Origin: Ignavibacteria bacterium
GTDB taxonomy: Bacteria; Bacteroidota; Ignavibacteria; SZUA-365
Length of the DNA stretch: 64,000 nucleotides
Assembly: GCA_016720835.1 (NCBI GenBank)
Contig: JADKJW010000031.1
Coordinates: 310,001-374,000 of the forward strand
Reading direction: 5' to 3'
Notes under the pieces: generated by a model
Told to the model about the DNA's origin: nothing
The model's database searches: none
The model's input: only the letters and a program-made list of their open reading frames with translations
In this document: positions 21,105-29,892 of the stretch, in pieces
Position numbering within the stretch: position 1 is the first letter of the stretch
Layout: each line of letters opens with the position of its first letter
Made by a program: the position numbers and the translations under genes

Positions 21105-22622
21105 ATGGGCAGTCCCTTATTCGAGCGAAAACCCCTGCACATTCTTCTTGAAGAAGTCCACAGCGAGAACCGCCTGCGGCGCGTGCTCGGTCCGGTGCAG
21201 CTGACCGCACTGGGCGTCGGCGCCATCATCGGAGCGGGGATCTTCGTCGCCACGGGCGCCGCGGCGCACAATGTGGCGGGGCCTTCGCTCATGCTCTCCT
21301 ACGTGGTGGCGGGCATCACCTGCATCTTCGCGGCGCTCTGCTACGCGGAGTTCGCCGCCATGGTGCCGGTCGCGGGCTCGGCGTACACCTACGCGTATGC
21401 CACGCTCGGCGAGCTGTTCGCGTGGATCATCGGCTGGGATCTCGTGCTCGAATACGCCGTGGGCAGCGCGACCGTCGCCACCGGCTGGTCGGGGTACTTC
21501 CAGAACGTGCTGGCCAAAATCGGCGTTGAAATACCCCTGCTGCTCCGCGAGTCGCCCTGGCGCTACGACGCCGTGAGCGGATCCTTCCTCTCCACCGGAT
21601 CGATGATGAATCTCCCCGCCATCATCATCGTGGCGATCGTCACCGTCATCCTCGTGAAGGGCATACAGGAATCGGCGTCGTTCAACGCGACCATGGTCTT
21701 CATCAAGCTGGCCGCGGTGCTCTTCGTCATCGGCGTGGGCGTCTTCTTCATCGACAAGACCAACTGGGAGCCCTTCGCGCCGTTCGGGTGGACAGGCATC
21801 AGCTTCTTCGGCTACAGCGTGTCGGGGCAGACCAACCCGATGGGAGCGCCGGTCGGCATGCTCGCGGGAGCGGCCATCATCTTCTTCGCCTACATCGGCT
21901 TCGATTCGGTGTCCACGCACACCGAGGAGGCGAAGAATCCGCAGCGCGACGTGCCCATCGGCATCATCGTTTCGCTGCTGCTCTGCACCGTGCTCTACAT
22001 CGGCGTGGTGGCGGTGATCACGGGCATGGTGCGCTTCGACCAGCTCGACATCAACGCGCCCGTGTCGCGCGCCTTCCAGCAGCAGGGACTCGGCTGGGCC
22101 GAGGGGCTCATCGCGCTCGCCGGTGTGGCCGGCATCACCTCGGTGCTGCTCGTCATGATGCTGAGCGGTCCCCGCGTGTTTCTCGCCATGGCGCGCGACG
22201 GCCTGGTCCCGCGCTCGATATTCGGGGTCGTGCATCCGAAATTCCGCACGCCGTGGAAGTCCACCATCCTCATCGGCCTCTTCGTGACGTCGCTGGCCGG
22301 CTTTCTGCCGATCGACGCGCTGCTGCACCTCACCAACATCGGCACGCTGCTCGCGTTCGTCATCGTCTGCGCGGCGGTACTCATCATGCGCAAGACGCAT
22401 CCGGAGGCTGAACGGCCCTTCCGCTGCCCCTGGGTGCCGGTGGTGCCCATCATGGGTATCCTCACCTGCGGCATGCTCATGTTCTCGCTGCCCGTGGACA
22501 ACTGGTGGCGCCTCATCGTCTGGCTCCTCATCGGCATGGCCATCTACTTCTTCTACGGCCGCAAGCACAGCATCATGGCCGTCGAGCGGGCGAAGAATGC
22601 GGCAGTGAAGAGTTCTGACTGA
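21105..22622 (+). CDS. APC-family amino-acid permease (CAT/YfnA type)
   Basis: A 505-residue secondary transporter with about twelve to fourteen membrane segments, predicted to import amino acids by proton symport. The substrate-binding unwound helix 1 has the APC signature GVGAIIGAGIFVATG (about residues 36-50). The second conserved block AGPSLMLSYVVAGITC and the helix-6 segment FFAYIGFDSVSTHTEEAKNP are both present and typical of the cationic amino-acid transporter branch. Length is normal. AGGAACACGCGT before the ATG gives an acceptable RBS. Substrate (basic or neutral amino acids) is not decidable. Confidence 0.9.
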   Translation: MGSPLFERKPLHILLEEVHSENRLRRVLGPVQLTALGVGAIIGAGIFVATGAAAHNVAGPSLMLSYVVAGITCIFAALCYAEFAAMVPVAGSAYTYAYATLGELFAWIIGWDLVLEYAVGSATVATGWSGYFQNVLAKIGVEIPLLLRESPWRYDAVSGSFLSTGSMMNLPAIIIVAIVTVILVKGIQESASFNATMVFIKLAAVLFVIGVGVFFIDKTNWEPFAPFGWTGISFFGYSVSGQTNPMGAPVGMLAGAAIIFFAYIGFDSVSTHTEEAKNPQRDVPIGIIVSLLLCTVLYIGVVAVITGMVRFDQLDINAPVSRAFQQQGLGWAEGLIALAGVAGITSVLLVMMLSGPRVFLAMARDGLVPRSIFGVVHPKFRTPWKSTILIGLFVTSLAGFLPIDALLHLTNIGTLLAFVIVCAAVLIMRKTHPEAERPFRCPWVPVVPIMGILTCGMLMFSLPVDNWWRLIVWLLIGMAIYFFYGRKHSIMAVERAKNAAVKSSD

Positions 22623-22642
22623 TACCCAGCGAACCTTGCGTC

Positions 22643-22915
22643 ATGATTTTTCTCTGGGATGATAGAAAGGCAGGAGCAAACGAGAAGAAACACGGTGTCA
22701 CGTTTCAGGAAGCAAGCACGGTGTTTGGCGATCCTTTGGCAGTATCATTTGATGATCCGGATCATTCGGAGAACGAAGAACGGTTTCTTACATTTGGAAT
22801 GTCTCTGAACGGCAGATTGCTCGTCATCGCGCATACAGGAACAGGGGATACAGTTCGAATGATCAGAGCCCGCGTTATGACGAATTACGAGAGGAGTGTC
22901 TATGAGGAAGCCTAA
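22643..22915 (+). CDS. brnT: BrnT-family ribonuclease toxin
   Basis: A 90-residue toxin of a type II toxin-antitoxin pair. BrnT toxins are RNases that stop translation when free of antitoxin. Recognised from the N-terminal WDDRKAGANEKKHGVTFQEA block, the central ERFLTFGMSLNGRLLVIAHT strand pair and the C-terminal MIRARVMTNYERSVYEEA, which match the family from end to end. The antitoxin gene starts inside its last codons (overlap 14 bases), the normal toxin-first order. Base composition is lower in GC than the neighbours, which fits an acquired module. Confidence 0.88.
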   Translation: MIFLWDDRKAGANEKKHGVTFQEASTVFGDPLAVSFDDPDHSENEERFLTFGMSLNGRLLVIAHTGTGDTVRMIRARVMTNYERSVYEEA

Positions 22916-23144
22916 GAGCGAAGAGCTGCGTGAAGAGTACCAACGCCGTGATCTCGGTGCTGGAACACGCGGGAAATATCTGGAGGCATATCGGTCGGGA
23001 ACGAATCTTGTTCTTCTCAGTCCTGATGTCGCGGAGGCTTTTCCAACGGCCAAGGCCGTAAATGATGCATTGCGGTCACTCATCGAGATTGCTCGAATGT
23101 CCGCACGCACGCGACGGACGAGCCGAGCTGCGAAAACGCCATAG
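22902..23144 (+). CDS. Antitoxin partner of BrnT
   Basis: An 80-residue protein translated from the ATG at 22902, inside the toxin gene. The middle part GTRGKYLEAYRSGTNLVLLSPDVAEAFP followed by AVNDALRSLIEIAR matches the short antitoxins often paired with BrnT or related toxins: a toxin-wrapping N-terminal part, then a ribbon-helix-helix-like C-terminal DNA-binding segment. The Arg-rich end (ARTRRTSRAAK) is likely to contact DNA or be disordered. It should neutralise the toxin and repress the operon. The 124 bases after it, up to 23268, hold no feature that I recognise. Confidence 0.75.
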   Translation: MRKPKSEELREEYQRRDLGAGTRGKYLEAYRSGTNLVLLSPDVAEAFPTAKAVNDALRSLIEIARMSARTRRTSRAAKTP

Positions 23145-23268
23145 TGACGAAAAAACAATGCGTACCTGTGTTCATCAGCGTCTTCAACCGACGTGCATGC
23201 TCGCATCAGCGAGAGGTACCAGCATCCTTTCCAATGTGAGCACATCGGGCCACGACGACGATTGATTG

Positions 23269-25410
23269 ATGAGCAACAGCAATCGACATCGCGTCGAGAA
23301 AGTGGAAGGTCGTTCACGTGTCGTTATAGTCGTTTCGATCGTCCTCGCTCTGCGCATCATCGGCGGCTTCGTGGAGTATCCGCGCTTCTGGTCGATGGAT
23401 GTGCTGCGCTACGTGGACCTGCCGCTCGCGCTGCTCGCCTGTGTCGCGGCCGCAGGCTTCCTGCTTCCATCCACTGAAAAACTTCTCCGCCGCGTGGCGG
23501 CCTTTGTCGCGGGCGAGCGATCTTCTGCGGTGTTCTGGTGCGTCGTGGCGGTCTTCGGCGCGCTCTGCGTGCTGTTCCCGATGCGGACGTTTTTCTATGG
23601 CGACGGGGGCAGCTACGTTCCGGAAATCTTCAAGCTGGGGCGCGATCCGGGGTACTTCAGCGAACTCCTCTGGAGCATCCGTTCCGCGCCGCTCGCCGGC
23701 GTGATGGTAGTGCTCATCACACGAATGCTCCCGCACGTGTTGCACGCCCTCGGGCTGGCGCTTCCACAGACCTCCGTGTTCCCCTTTCACGTGCTGTCGA
23801 TCCTGTGGTTGGGAGTGTTTGCGGTCGGCATCCGCCTGCTTGCGAAAAGGGAGGAGCGCGTGACGCTGCTCGTGCTGCTGCTCGGAAGCGGCGCGTCGCT
23901 GCATTTTTTCGGATACGTGGAGTTGTACCTCCCGGTGCTCGTTTCCCTGACGCTGTTTTTTCTCGCCGGCCTTCGCGCCTTGGAATCAGGACGGAAGTGG
24001 CCGGCGGTGTTCCTCTTTCTCCTGGCGTGCACAGCGCACGTGTATACCATCGCGCTGCTGCCGGCTCTGCTGTACGTCCTCCTGTTCAACACCCGGCTCT
24101 TTCCGCCCTCCCTGCGCACGACGAGAGGGGTGCTGTGGAGTTCACTGGGAGTGTTTCTCGCGGGAATCGTGGTGTATTTCGCGTCGGGCCTGTGGAACCA
24201 GGACGGCCGCATCGTCATGTCCGCGGTGTCGATTCCGAGACCCGCGGGTGTGCAATCCTATACGCTGCTGTCCGCGGCGCACCTTCTCGATCTCATCAAT
24301 CTCCCGCTGCTCCTCGCGCCGGTTTCCACCGTATTCCTGCTCGTCGTTGCGGCGCGGCGGAGGCATGCCGCCGAAGAGTCTTCGCCCGCGGTGCACTTCC
24401 TGCTCCTGGCGCTCATTTCCTTCGGCGTCTTTCTCGCCTTCGCGAACGCCGTGTTCGGTTGGGCGCGCGACTGGGACCTGGCCGCCCCGCTGGGAGTCAT
24501 CATCAGCCTCCTGGCGTATGTCGTCGCCGGCAGAATGAAGCCGGCGTCGCCGGCGCTGCCCGCCGGGCTCGCGCTGGCGTCTCTGGTGTTCGTCGCGCCG
24601 TGGATCGTCATGAATGTCTCCGAGGAGAGTTCCACGCGCAGGTTCGAGCGCATCATCGAACTGGACGCGGAGAACATGTACGCGGATTATGCGCTGAGCG
24701 GTTTCGAAGCGCTCCGGAAACACTACCTGCACGAAGCCGACTACGCGAACGAGATGCGCGTCGAGAAGCGCATGGTGGAGCGGCTCGGCTACGCGGAGCA
24801 CTACCGGCTGCTGATCAACTCGGCGGGGGTCCTCGCCGATACGAAGTCGCCCCGCGCCGCGTCCGAATACCTGTGGGTACTGCAGCGACTGCTCCATCAG
24901 GCCGATGGACTGCAGCGGAAAGGACTCCGCGGCGATTACGCGATCACGTTCGCGCGCATCGATTCGCTCGCGGCCGCCTGCGCGTACCAGGCGTATCTCC
25001 GAAAGGCGCACGGCGGACTCGCGGAAACCATCGAGGTGCTCGCCGCGCGCCACGGACTTGCCACCGCTCGCGACGTGCTGCAGGGCATGGAAGCATTTAC
25101 CGCCGCCCGATACGACGATGCGCAGCGTCTGCTTTCCTCCGGCGCGGCCAAAGGCTTCGAAACAGGAAAGCTGGCCGCCCTGCAGTGCGGCGCGCTCCTG
25201 ATGCTGGGCCGCGGCGCCGATGCCGAGGCGAAATATCGCGAAGCCGTGCAGAAGTATCCCTCCGAAGGAGAACTCCGCTTCCTGATGGGATACGGGTACC
25301 TCACGCTCGGTGACAGACGGGGGATCGCCCTCTTGAAGGAAGCCGAGGGAATGAATCCGACGGAGGACATGCGCAGACAAATCGCGGAGATTCTGAAGCA
25401 GATCAAGTGA
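23269..25410 (+). CDS. Large polytopic membrane protein with a TPR-like C-terminus, function unknown
   Basis: A 713-residue protein. Residues about 15-440 hold ten or more hydrophobic helices. Residues about 450-713 form a soluble helical part with repeat-like features (ADAEAKYREAVQKYPSEGELRFLMGYGYL reads as a TPR). The early loop segment FFYGDGGSYVPEIFK carries an acidic motif in the position where GT-C glycosyltransferases place their catalytic Asp, so a dolichol/undecaprenyl-dependent transferase is possible but not shown. ATG 23269 is chosen over the TTG at 23266. It stands alone between two toxin-antitoxin pairs. No gene name is justified. Confidence 0.7.
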   Translation: MSNSNRHRVEKVEGRSRVVIVVSIVLALRIIGGFVEYPRFWSMDVLRYVDLPLALLACVAAAGFLLPSTEKLLRRVAAFVAGERSSAVFWCVVAVFGALCVLFPMRTFFYGDGGSYVPEIFKLGRDPGYFSELLWSIRSAPLAGVMVVLITRMLPHVLHALGLALPQTSVFPFHVLSILWLGVFAVGIRLLAKREERVTLLVLLLGSGASLHFFGYVELYLPVLVSLTLFFLAGLRALESGRKWPAVFLFLLACTAHVYTIALLPALLYVLLFNTRLFPPSLRTTRGVLWSSLGVFLAGIVVYFASGLWNQDGRIVMSAVSIPRPAGVQSYTLLSAAHLLDLINLPLLLAPVSTVFLLVVAARRRHAAEESSPAVHFLLLALISFGVFLAFANAVFGWARDWDLAAPLGVIISLLAYVVAGRMKPASPALPAGLALASLVFVAPWIVMNVSEESSTRRFERIIELDAENMYADYALSGFEALRKHYLHEADYANEMRVEKRMVERLGYAEHYRLLINSAGVLADTKSPRAASEYLWVLQRLLHQADGLQRKGLRGDYAITFARIDSLAAACAYQAYLRKAHGGLAETIEVLAARHGLATARDVLQGMEAFTAARYDDAQRLLSSGAAKGFETGKLAALQCGALLMLGRGADAEAKYREAVQKYPSEGELRFLMGYGYLTLGDRRGIALLKEAEGMNPTEDMRRQIAEILKQIK

Positions 25411-25466
25411 CGACACAGTGACGAGCAGGCACGGATCCGCCCGGACGGTGTCATTGTGAAACAGAC

Positions 25467-25495
25467 TTGACGCGCATCCGTATTATGGCTATACT
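25467..25495 (+). promoter_or_regulatory. Sigma70-type promoter of mazEF
   Basis: TTGACG at 25467-25472 and TATACT at 25490-25495 with an exact 17-base spacer lie just upstream of mazE. The -10 is followed by GGATATAC, giving a TATAC-N6-TATAC direct repeat (25490-25505) that could be the antitoxin operator. It is the cleanest promoter in the window and is of the general bacterial form rather than the Bacteroidota -33/-7 form. Confidence 0.6.
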
Positions 25496-25520
25496 TGGGA
25501 TATACAGGAGTGATGCCGTC

Positions 25521-25769
<249 letters not shown>

Positions 25770-26105
25770 ATGAAGAAGAGGATTCCAGAGAAAGGCGATT
25801 TCATTACCGTGTCGTTCGATCCGCAGTCGGGACACGAACAGAAAGGCCGTCGCCCCGCGCTCGTGGTAAGCAACACGGCATTCAATGCGCATACCGGCCT
25901 TGCCATCGTGTGTCCGCTTACCAGCACCGATCGCGGGTATCCGTTTCATGTGCCTGTGACTGGAGATGCACCCGCGAAGGGTTTCGTCATGGTGGAACAG
26001 GTCAAATCTCTTGACTACCACGCGCGTTCCGCAAAGATCATCGGGAAAGCTCCGGATGCATTGCTCGATGAAGTCCTCTCCATACTGGATGCGTGTATCT
26101 TTTAA
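25770..26105 (+). CDS. mazF: MazF/PemK-family mRNA interferase toxin
   Basis: A 111-residue toxin that cleaves mRNA at short sequence motifs. The family pattern is complete: KGDFITVSFDPQSGHEQKGRRPALVVSN near the start, with the Arg of GRRPALV in the active site. CPLTSTDRGYPFHV and KGFVMVEQVKSLDYHAR follow, the latter with the catalytic-site Thr/Ser environment, and then a short C-terminal helix. It begins directly after the mazE stop, so the two are co-translated. A strong terminator follows 44 bases later. Cleavage specificity cannot be read from the sequence. Confidence 0.92.
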   Translation: MKKRIPEKGDFITVSFDPQSGHEQKGRRPALVVSNTAFNAHTGLAIVCPLTSTDRGYPFHVPVTGDAPAKGFVMVEQVKSLDYHARSAKIIGKAPDALLDEVLSILDACIF

Positions 26106-26148
26106 TTGACAGACACGGCGCGTGTGGGCTTCAACGCGGAGAAACGCA

Positions 26149-26175
26149 ACAGGGCGGGAGAATTTCCCGCCCTGT
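26149..26175. terminator. Bidirectional terminator between mazF and ftsH
   Basis: Perfect 11-bp stem ACAGGGCGGGA / TCCCGCCCTGT with loop GAATT, placed between two converging genes. It can serve both strands; neither side has a long T-tract. Confidence 0.75.
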
Positions 26176-26199
26176 GCATTCTTCCCGCGTGTCCGCGTT

Positions 26200-28131
26200 T
26201 TACACTGTCGCGCCCGGCGGGGTTTCCGCGGGCGGAGTCTCCTCCGGCAGCACCCCGGTTTCGAGCAGCGCGGTGAGCTGCTTGCCGTCGATGATTTCCT
26301 TGGTGATCAGCGCGAGCGCGATGAGATCGAGCTGCTGCCGCCGTTCGGAGAGAATGGCGAGCGCGCGCTGATAGGCGTCGTCGATGAAACGCTTCGTCTC
26401 GGTATCCACGAGGCGCAACGTGTCCTCGCTGAAATTCCTGCCGCCGAAGGGATTGCCGCCGACATAGGACTCCGCGCCCGGCTCGAGCAGCGAGAGGTTG
26501 CCGAGCACGTCGCTCATGCCGTACCGCGCCACCATGTTGCGCGCCAGCGTGGTGCCGTGCATGAGATCGTTTTCCGCGCCGGTGGAGATGGAGCCGTAGA
26601 CCACCTGCTCCGCGGCGCGTCCGCCGAGCACGACGGCGAGCCGTTCCAGCAGATACTCGCGCGTGTAGTTGTGGCGTTCGTCGATGGGCGTCTGCATCGT
26701 GACGCCCAGCGCGCGTCCGCGCGGCACGATGGTGACCTTGGTCACGGGATCGGAATTGGGGAAGCTCTTCGCGACGAGCGCGTGCCCCGCCTCGTGGTAG
26801 GCGGTGCGCTTCTTCTCGTCCTCGCTGAGAATGAGGCTCGAGCGCACGAGGCCGAGCATGATGTTGTCGAGGGCGCCCCAGAAATCCTCCATCTCCACGG
26901 CGTCCTTGCGCTTCTTGGAGCCGAGGATGGCGGCTTCGTTCACGAGGTTCTTCAGGTCCGCGCCGGAGTTGCCCGGCGTCGCGCGCGCGATGGCCTTGAT
27001 GTCCACATCGGCCGCGAGCGGGACTTTCCGGATGTGCACGCCCAGGATTTCCTCGCGCTCCACGAGGTTCGGGAGGTCCACAATGATGCGGCGGTCGAAA
27101 CGACCGGGCCGCAGCAGCGCGGGATCGAGCACGTCGGGCTGATTGGTGGCCGCCATCACGATGACGTCCTCATTCGATTCGAAGCCGTCCATTTCCGACA
27201 GCAGCTGATTGAGCGTCTGCTCCATTTCGCTGGCGCCGCCGCCGTAGAACCCCTGGATGCCGCCGCGACGCCGGCCGATCGAATCGATCTCGTCGACGAA
27301 GATGATGCACGGCGTGTTCTTCTTCGCCGTCGCGAACAGGTCGCGCACGCGGCTCGCGCCGACACCGACGAGCATTTCGAGGAATGCGGAGCCCGACACG
27401 TGGAAGAAAGGGACGTCCGCCTCGCCCGCCACGGCGCGCGCGAGGAGCGTCTTGCCCGTTCCCGGAGGACCGACGAGCAGCACGCCCTTGGGCGTGGAGC
27501 CGCCGAGCTTCTTGAAGTCCTGCGGCCGCTTGAGGAAGTGGATGATCTCGTACAGCGCTTCCTTCTGCTCCTTGGAGCCCGCCACATCGGCGAAAGTGGT
27601 TTTCACCTTTTCCTTGCTGTAGGACTGCGCATTCATCTTCCCCATCGAGAGCAGTCCACCCGAACCGCCGCCCTGCGCGCGCATGCGCTGATTGAAGAGG
27701 GCGAAAAAGCCCACCATCAGCAGCAGCGGGAAGACGAACCAGATGAGGGTGTTCCAGAAACTCGAGGTGTCCTGTACGGCGGATATCGTGACCTTTTTCT
27801 CCTCGAGCAGCTGCATCAGCGCGTTGTCGGGGACCGCCGTCGGAAGCGTCACGGAATACACGGTCGGCGCGTCCTGCTTCTGCGAAGCATCCGCTTTCAG
27901 CGTGGCCATCAGGGACGCGGTTTCGATGTCGACCTTCGCGACCTTGCCGTCGATGACGAGTTGCTTGAAGGTGCTGTATGGGATGGTCTGCCCCTGCTTG
28001 CCCCAGAAATACACAAATTCAATGACGATGAGGGCCAGGATACCCACCAGGAACCAGCGCAGCATGGGCGTGGTCCGGAAGGGAAGCGGGGATTTCGGCT
28101 GGCTCTTGTCGTCGGGTTGTCCGTTGCTCAT
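26200..28131 (-). CDS. ftsH: ATP-dependent zinc metalloprotease FtsH
   Basis: A membrane-anchored AAA+ protease of 643 residues that degrades misfolded membrane proteins and regulatory proteins. An N-terminal helix (about 24-43), a periplasmic domain and a second helix (about 125-147) are followed by the AAA module. Walker A is GPPGTGKT at 221-228, Walker B is CIIFVDEID at about 275-283, and the SRH has RPGRFDR. The zinc site is HEAGH at 446-450, with a later Asp in GAENDLMHGT. I choose ATG 28131 (MSNGQPDD) because AGGAG lies 8 bases upstream; the upstream extension is Pro/Gly-rich intergenic sequence. The C-terminal tail is Pro-rich (EETPPAETPPG). The gene follows der on the same strand with a gap of about 105 bases. 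Confidence 0.97.
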   Translation of the reverse strand: MSNGQPDDKSQPKSPLPFRTTPMLRWFLVGILALIVIEFVYFWGKQGQTIPYSTFKQLVIDGKVAKVDIETASLMATLKADASQKQDAPTVYSVTLPTAVPDNALMQLLEEKKVTISAVQDTSSFWNTLIWFVFPLLLMVGFFALFNQRMRAQGGGSGGLLSMGKMNAQSYSKEKVKTTFADVAGSKEQKEALYEIIHFLKRPQDFKKLGGSTPKGVLLVGPPGTGKTLLARAVAGEADVPFFHVSGSAFLEMLVGVGASRVRDLFATAKKNTPCIIFVDEIDSIGRRRGGIQGFYGGGASEMEQTLNQLLSEMDGFESNEDVIVMAATNQPDVLDPALLRPGRFDRRIIVDLPNLVEREEILGVHIRKVPLAADVDIKAIARATPGNSGADLKNLVNEAAILGSKKRKDAVEMEDFWGALDNIMLGLVRSSLILSEDEKKRTAYHEAGHALVAKSFPNSDPVTKVTIVPRGRALGVTMQTPIDERHNYTREYLLERLAVVLGGRAAEQVVYGSISTGAENDLMHGTTLARNMVARYGMSDVLGNLSLLEPGAESYVGGNPFGGRNFSEDTLRLVDTETKRFIDDAYQRALAILSERRQQLDLIALALITKEIIDGKQLTALLETGVLPEETPPAETPPGATV

Positions 28132-28237
28132 GTACGTTGCTCCTGGTCTTGATGCGACTCCTTCACCGGCGCCCGGAAGTGGGGGCGGCGGGGAGCGCAC
28201 ACTCTAAACATCCGGGCGCGTCCGAAGGTTCGACGCG

Positions 28238-29548
28238 CTATTTTTCTCTGAACTGCACCGCGATCGGCACGCCGTGGAAGCCGAACATCCGCCGCACGGC
28301 GCGCTCCACGAAACGCCGGTAACTCTCGGGGATGTGCTTCGGCTCGTTCGTGAAGAGGACCACCACCGGCGGCGATTCGCGCACCTGCGTCACGTAGTAG
28401 ATTTTCACCTCGCGTCCGGTGGGCGTGGACGGCGGCGGCGTGGCGCGCACCACCTCCAGCAGGCGATCGTTGAGCTCCGAGGTCTTCACGCGCTTCTTGC
28501 GCTCCTCGTAGACCTCGATGCAGGTGTCCAGCATCTTCGTGACGCGCTGCCGCGTGAGGGCCGAGACGAAGGCGATGGGGACGTAATCGTACATCTTCAC
28601 CTTCGCCTGGATGTCGTCCTCGATGCGCTTCGCGGAGTGCGAATCCTTCTCGAGCAGATCCCACTTGTTGACGCAGATGACCACGCCCTTGTGATGCTCG
28701 ATGGCCTCGGTGATGATGTCGATGTCCTGATGCAGCAGGCCTTCCGTGGCGTCCACCATGCACAACGCCACGTCGCAGCGCTCGATGCTCTTGAACGTGC
28801 GCAGGGTGGAGAAGAACTCGATGTTCTCCTTGATGTGGCTCTTGCGGCGCAGTCCCGCGGTGTCGATGAGGGTGATCTCCTTGCCGTGGTACACGAGCGT
28901 CGAATCGAGGGAGTCGCGCGTCGTGCCCGGAATGGGCGTGACGATGGACCGCTCCCGCCCCAGCAGCGCGTTGGTGATCGAGGATTTCCCGACATTCGGC
29001 CGACCGATGATCGCGAGCCGCAGGTGGGGCTCCTCCTCGACGTCGGTCGCCTCGGGGAAGCCCGCGACAATGACGTCGAGCAGATCGCCGGTCATGCGCC
29101 CGGAAATACCCGAGACCTCGTGCGGCTCGCCGAGACCGAGTTCGTAGAACTGCGCCGTCTCGTTGCTGAGCTTGCCGCTGTCGATCTTGTTGACGGCGAG
29201 CACCACCCGGCGCGAGCTCTTGCGCAGCATCTGCGCGATTTCGAGATCCATCGGGTGCAGGCCGTCCCGCGCGTCCACGACGAACACGATGACGGTCGCC
29301 TCGTCGATGGAGGCGGCCACCTGCTCCCGGATGGCCTTTTCGAAGACATCGGAGGAGTCGGAAACATACCCTCCGGTATCGATGAGCATGAATTCGCGGC
29401 CGGCCCACTCCGCATCGGCGTAGTGCCTGTCGCGCGTCACGCCGGGCTGATCGTCCACGATCGCCTGCCGGATCCCGATGAACCGGTTGAACATCGTCGA
29501 TTTTCCGACGTTCGGCCTGCCTACGATTGCTACCAGCGGTTTCGCCAT
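28238..29548 (-). CDS. der: Ribosome assembly GTPase Der (EngA)
   Basis: A 436-residue tandem GTPase needed for maturation of the large ribosomal subunit. Two complete G domains are visible, each with GRPNVGKS as G1. The first has DTGGY and NKID; the second has DTAGL and NKWD. A KH-like C-terminal domain follows, ending VPIAVQFREK. The start is the ATG at 29548 (MAKPLVAIVGRPNVGKST), where all family members begin; the 10-residue extension to 29578 is not conserved. AGGAAG lies very close to the ATG, a short but usable spacing. A possible transcript with ftsH downstream. Confidence 0.97.
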   Translation of the reverse strand: MAKPLVAIVGRPNVGKSTMFNRFIGIRQAIVDDQPGVTRDRHYADAEWAGREFMLIDTGGYVSDSSDVFEKAIREQVAASIDEATVIVFVVDARDGLHPMDLEIAQMLRKSSRRVVLAVNKIDSGKLSNETAQFYELGLGEPHEVSGISGRMTGDLLDVIVAGFPEATDVEEEPHLRLAIIGRPNVGKSSITNALLGRERSIVTPIPGTTRDSLDSTLVYHGKEITLIDTAGLRRKSHIKENIEFFSTLRTFKSIERCDVALCMVDATEGLLHQDIDIITEAIEHHKGVVICVNKWDLLEKDSHSAKRIEDDIQAKVKMYDYVPIAFVSALTRQRVTKMLDTCIEVYEERKKRVKTSELNDRLLEVVRATPPPSTPTGREVKIYYVTQVRESPPVVVLFTNEPKHIPESYRRFVERAVRRMFGFHGVPIAVQFREK

Positions 29549-29621
29549 AACTTCCTGTTTCGAGTCTCGTGTGGACAAAAGAACATTAAAGATACGACGA
29601 TTCCGGATAGGATGACAGTAG

Positions 29622-29713
29622 TCGTGAATGGTGAATCGTGAATATCGACTTCACGATTCACCATTCACGATTCACGACTCACGACTCACGACTTCACGAT
29701 TCACCATTCACGA
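29622..29713. repeat. Perfect 21-bp inverted repeat with a second, alternative 3' arm
   Basis: The 21 bases 29622-29642 are exactly complementary to 29650-29670 (7-base loop) and again to 29693-29713. The arms are made of GTGAATGGTGAATCGTGAA-like units. The spacer between the two 3' arms is CGACTCACGACTCACGA-type repeat. It lies between der and the small membrane gene, both on the minus strand, and could end the small-gene transcript. Confidence 0.85.
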
Positions 29714-29714
29714 T

Positions 29715-29873
29715 TCATTTCTTCAGCCGTTTGAACACTCCCGACCGGACAATCAGATAGATCACCCCCGCGACGACGGCGAAGATCAGGATGTTTTTCA
29801 GCGTCCAGAGCAGCACCTTGAGCGCGATGACCGCGAGGACGACGAGGCCGAGGATGAAGAGAAAATCTCGCAT
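29715..29873 (-). CDS. 52-residue two-helix membrane protein (small ORF)
   Basis: A short gene that is easy to miss. The ATG at 29873 is preceded by AGGAG with a 6-base gap, the best RBS in this area, and the stop is the TGA at 29715-29717. The protein starts MRDFLFILGLVVLAVIALKV, continues with a Trp-Thr-Leu-Lys turn, then a second hydrophobic helix, and ends in a basic tail (VRSGVFKRLKK). It thus consists of two membrane helices with a positive cytoplasmic end. It lies 20 bases downstream of the ABC permease stop (29893), so it is probably the last gene of the exporter operon. The function is unknown: an accessory peptide of the transporter or an independent envelope-stress peptide are both possible. 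Confidence 0.65.
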   Translation of the reverse strand: MRDFLFILGLVVLAVIALKVLLWTLKNILIFAVVAGVIYLIVRSGVFKRLKK

Positions 29874-29892
29874 GGGGAACTCCTGCGTGGTG

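Noticed and set aside
21117..22568. 483-codon open frame opposite the amino-acid permease
   Set aside because: Shadow of the permease; the translated product is a string of Arg/His/Asp with no structure.
25770..26105. PemK on a plasmid or origin signature
   Set aside because: The surrounding genes (ftsH, der, mnmG) are chromosomal housekeeping genes, and no replication gene or iterons are near.
26122..28152. 676-codon open frame on the plus strand opposite ftsH
   Set aside because: It is the antisense shadow of a GC-rich conserved gene; the composition is Arg/His/Glu-rich and no domain is visible. ftsH on the minus strand is certain.
29650..29720. CRISPR array
   Set aside because: Only two spaced copies of a 21-base unit, built of shorter repeats, with no spacers of regular length and no cas genes.
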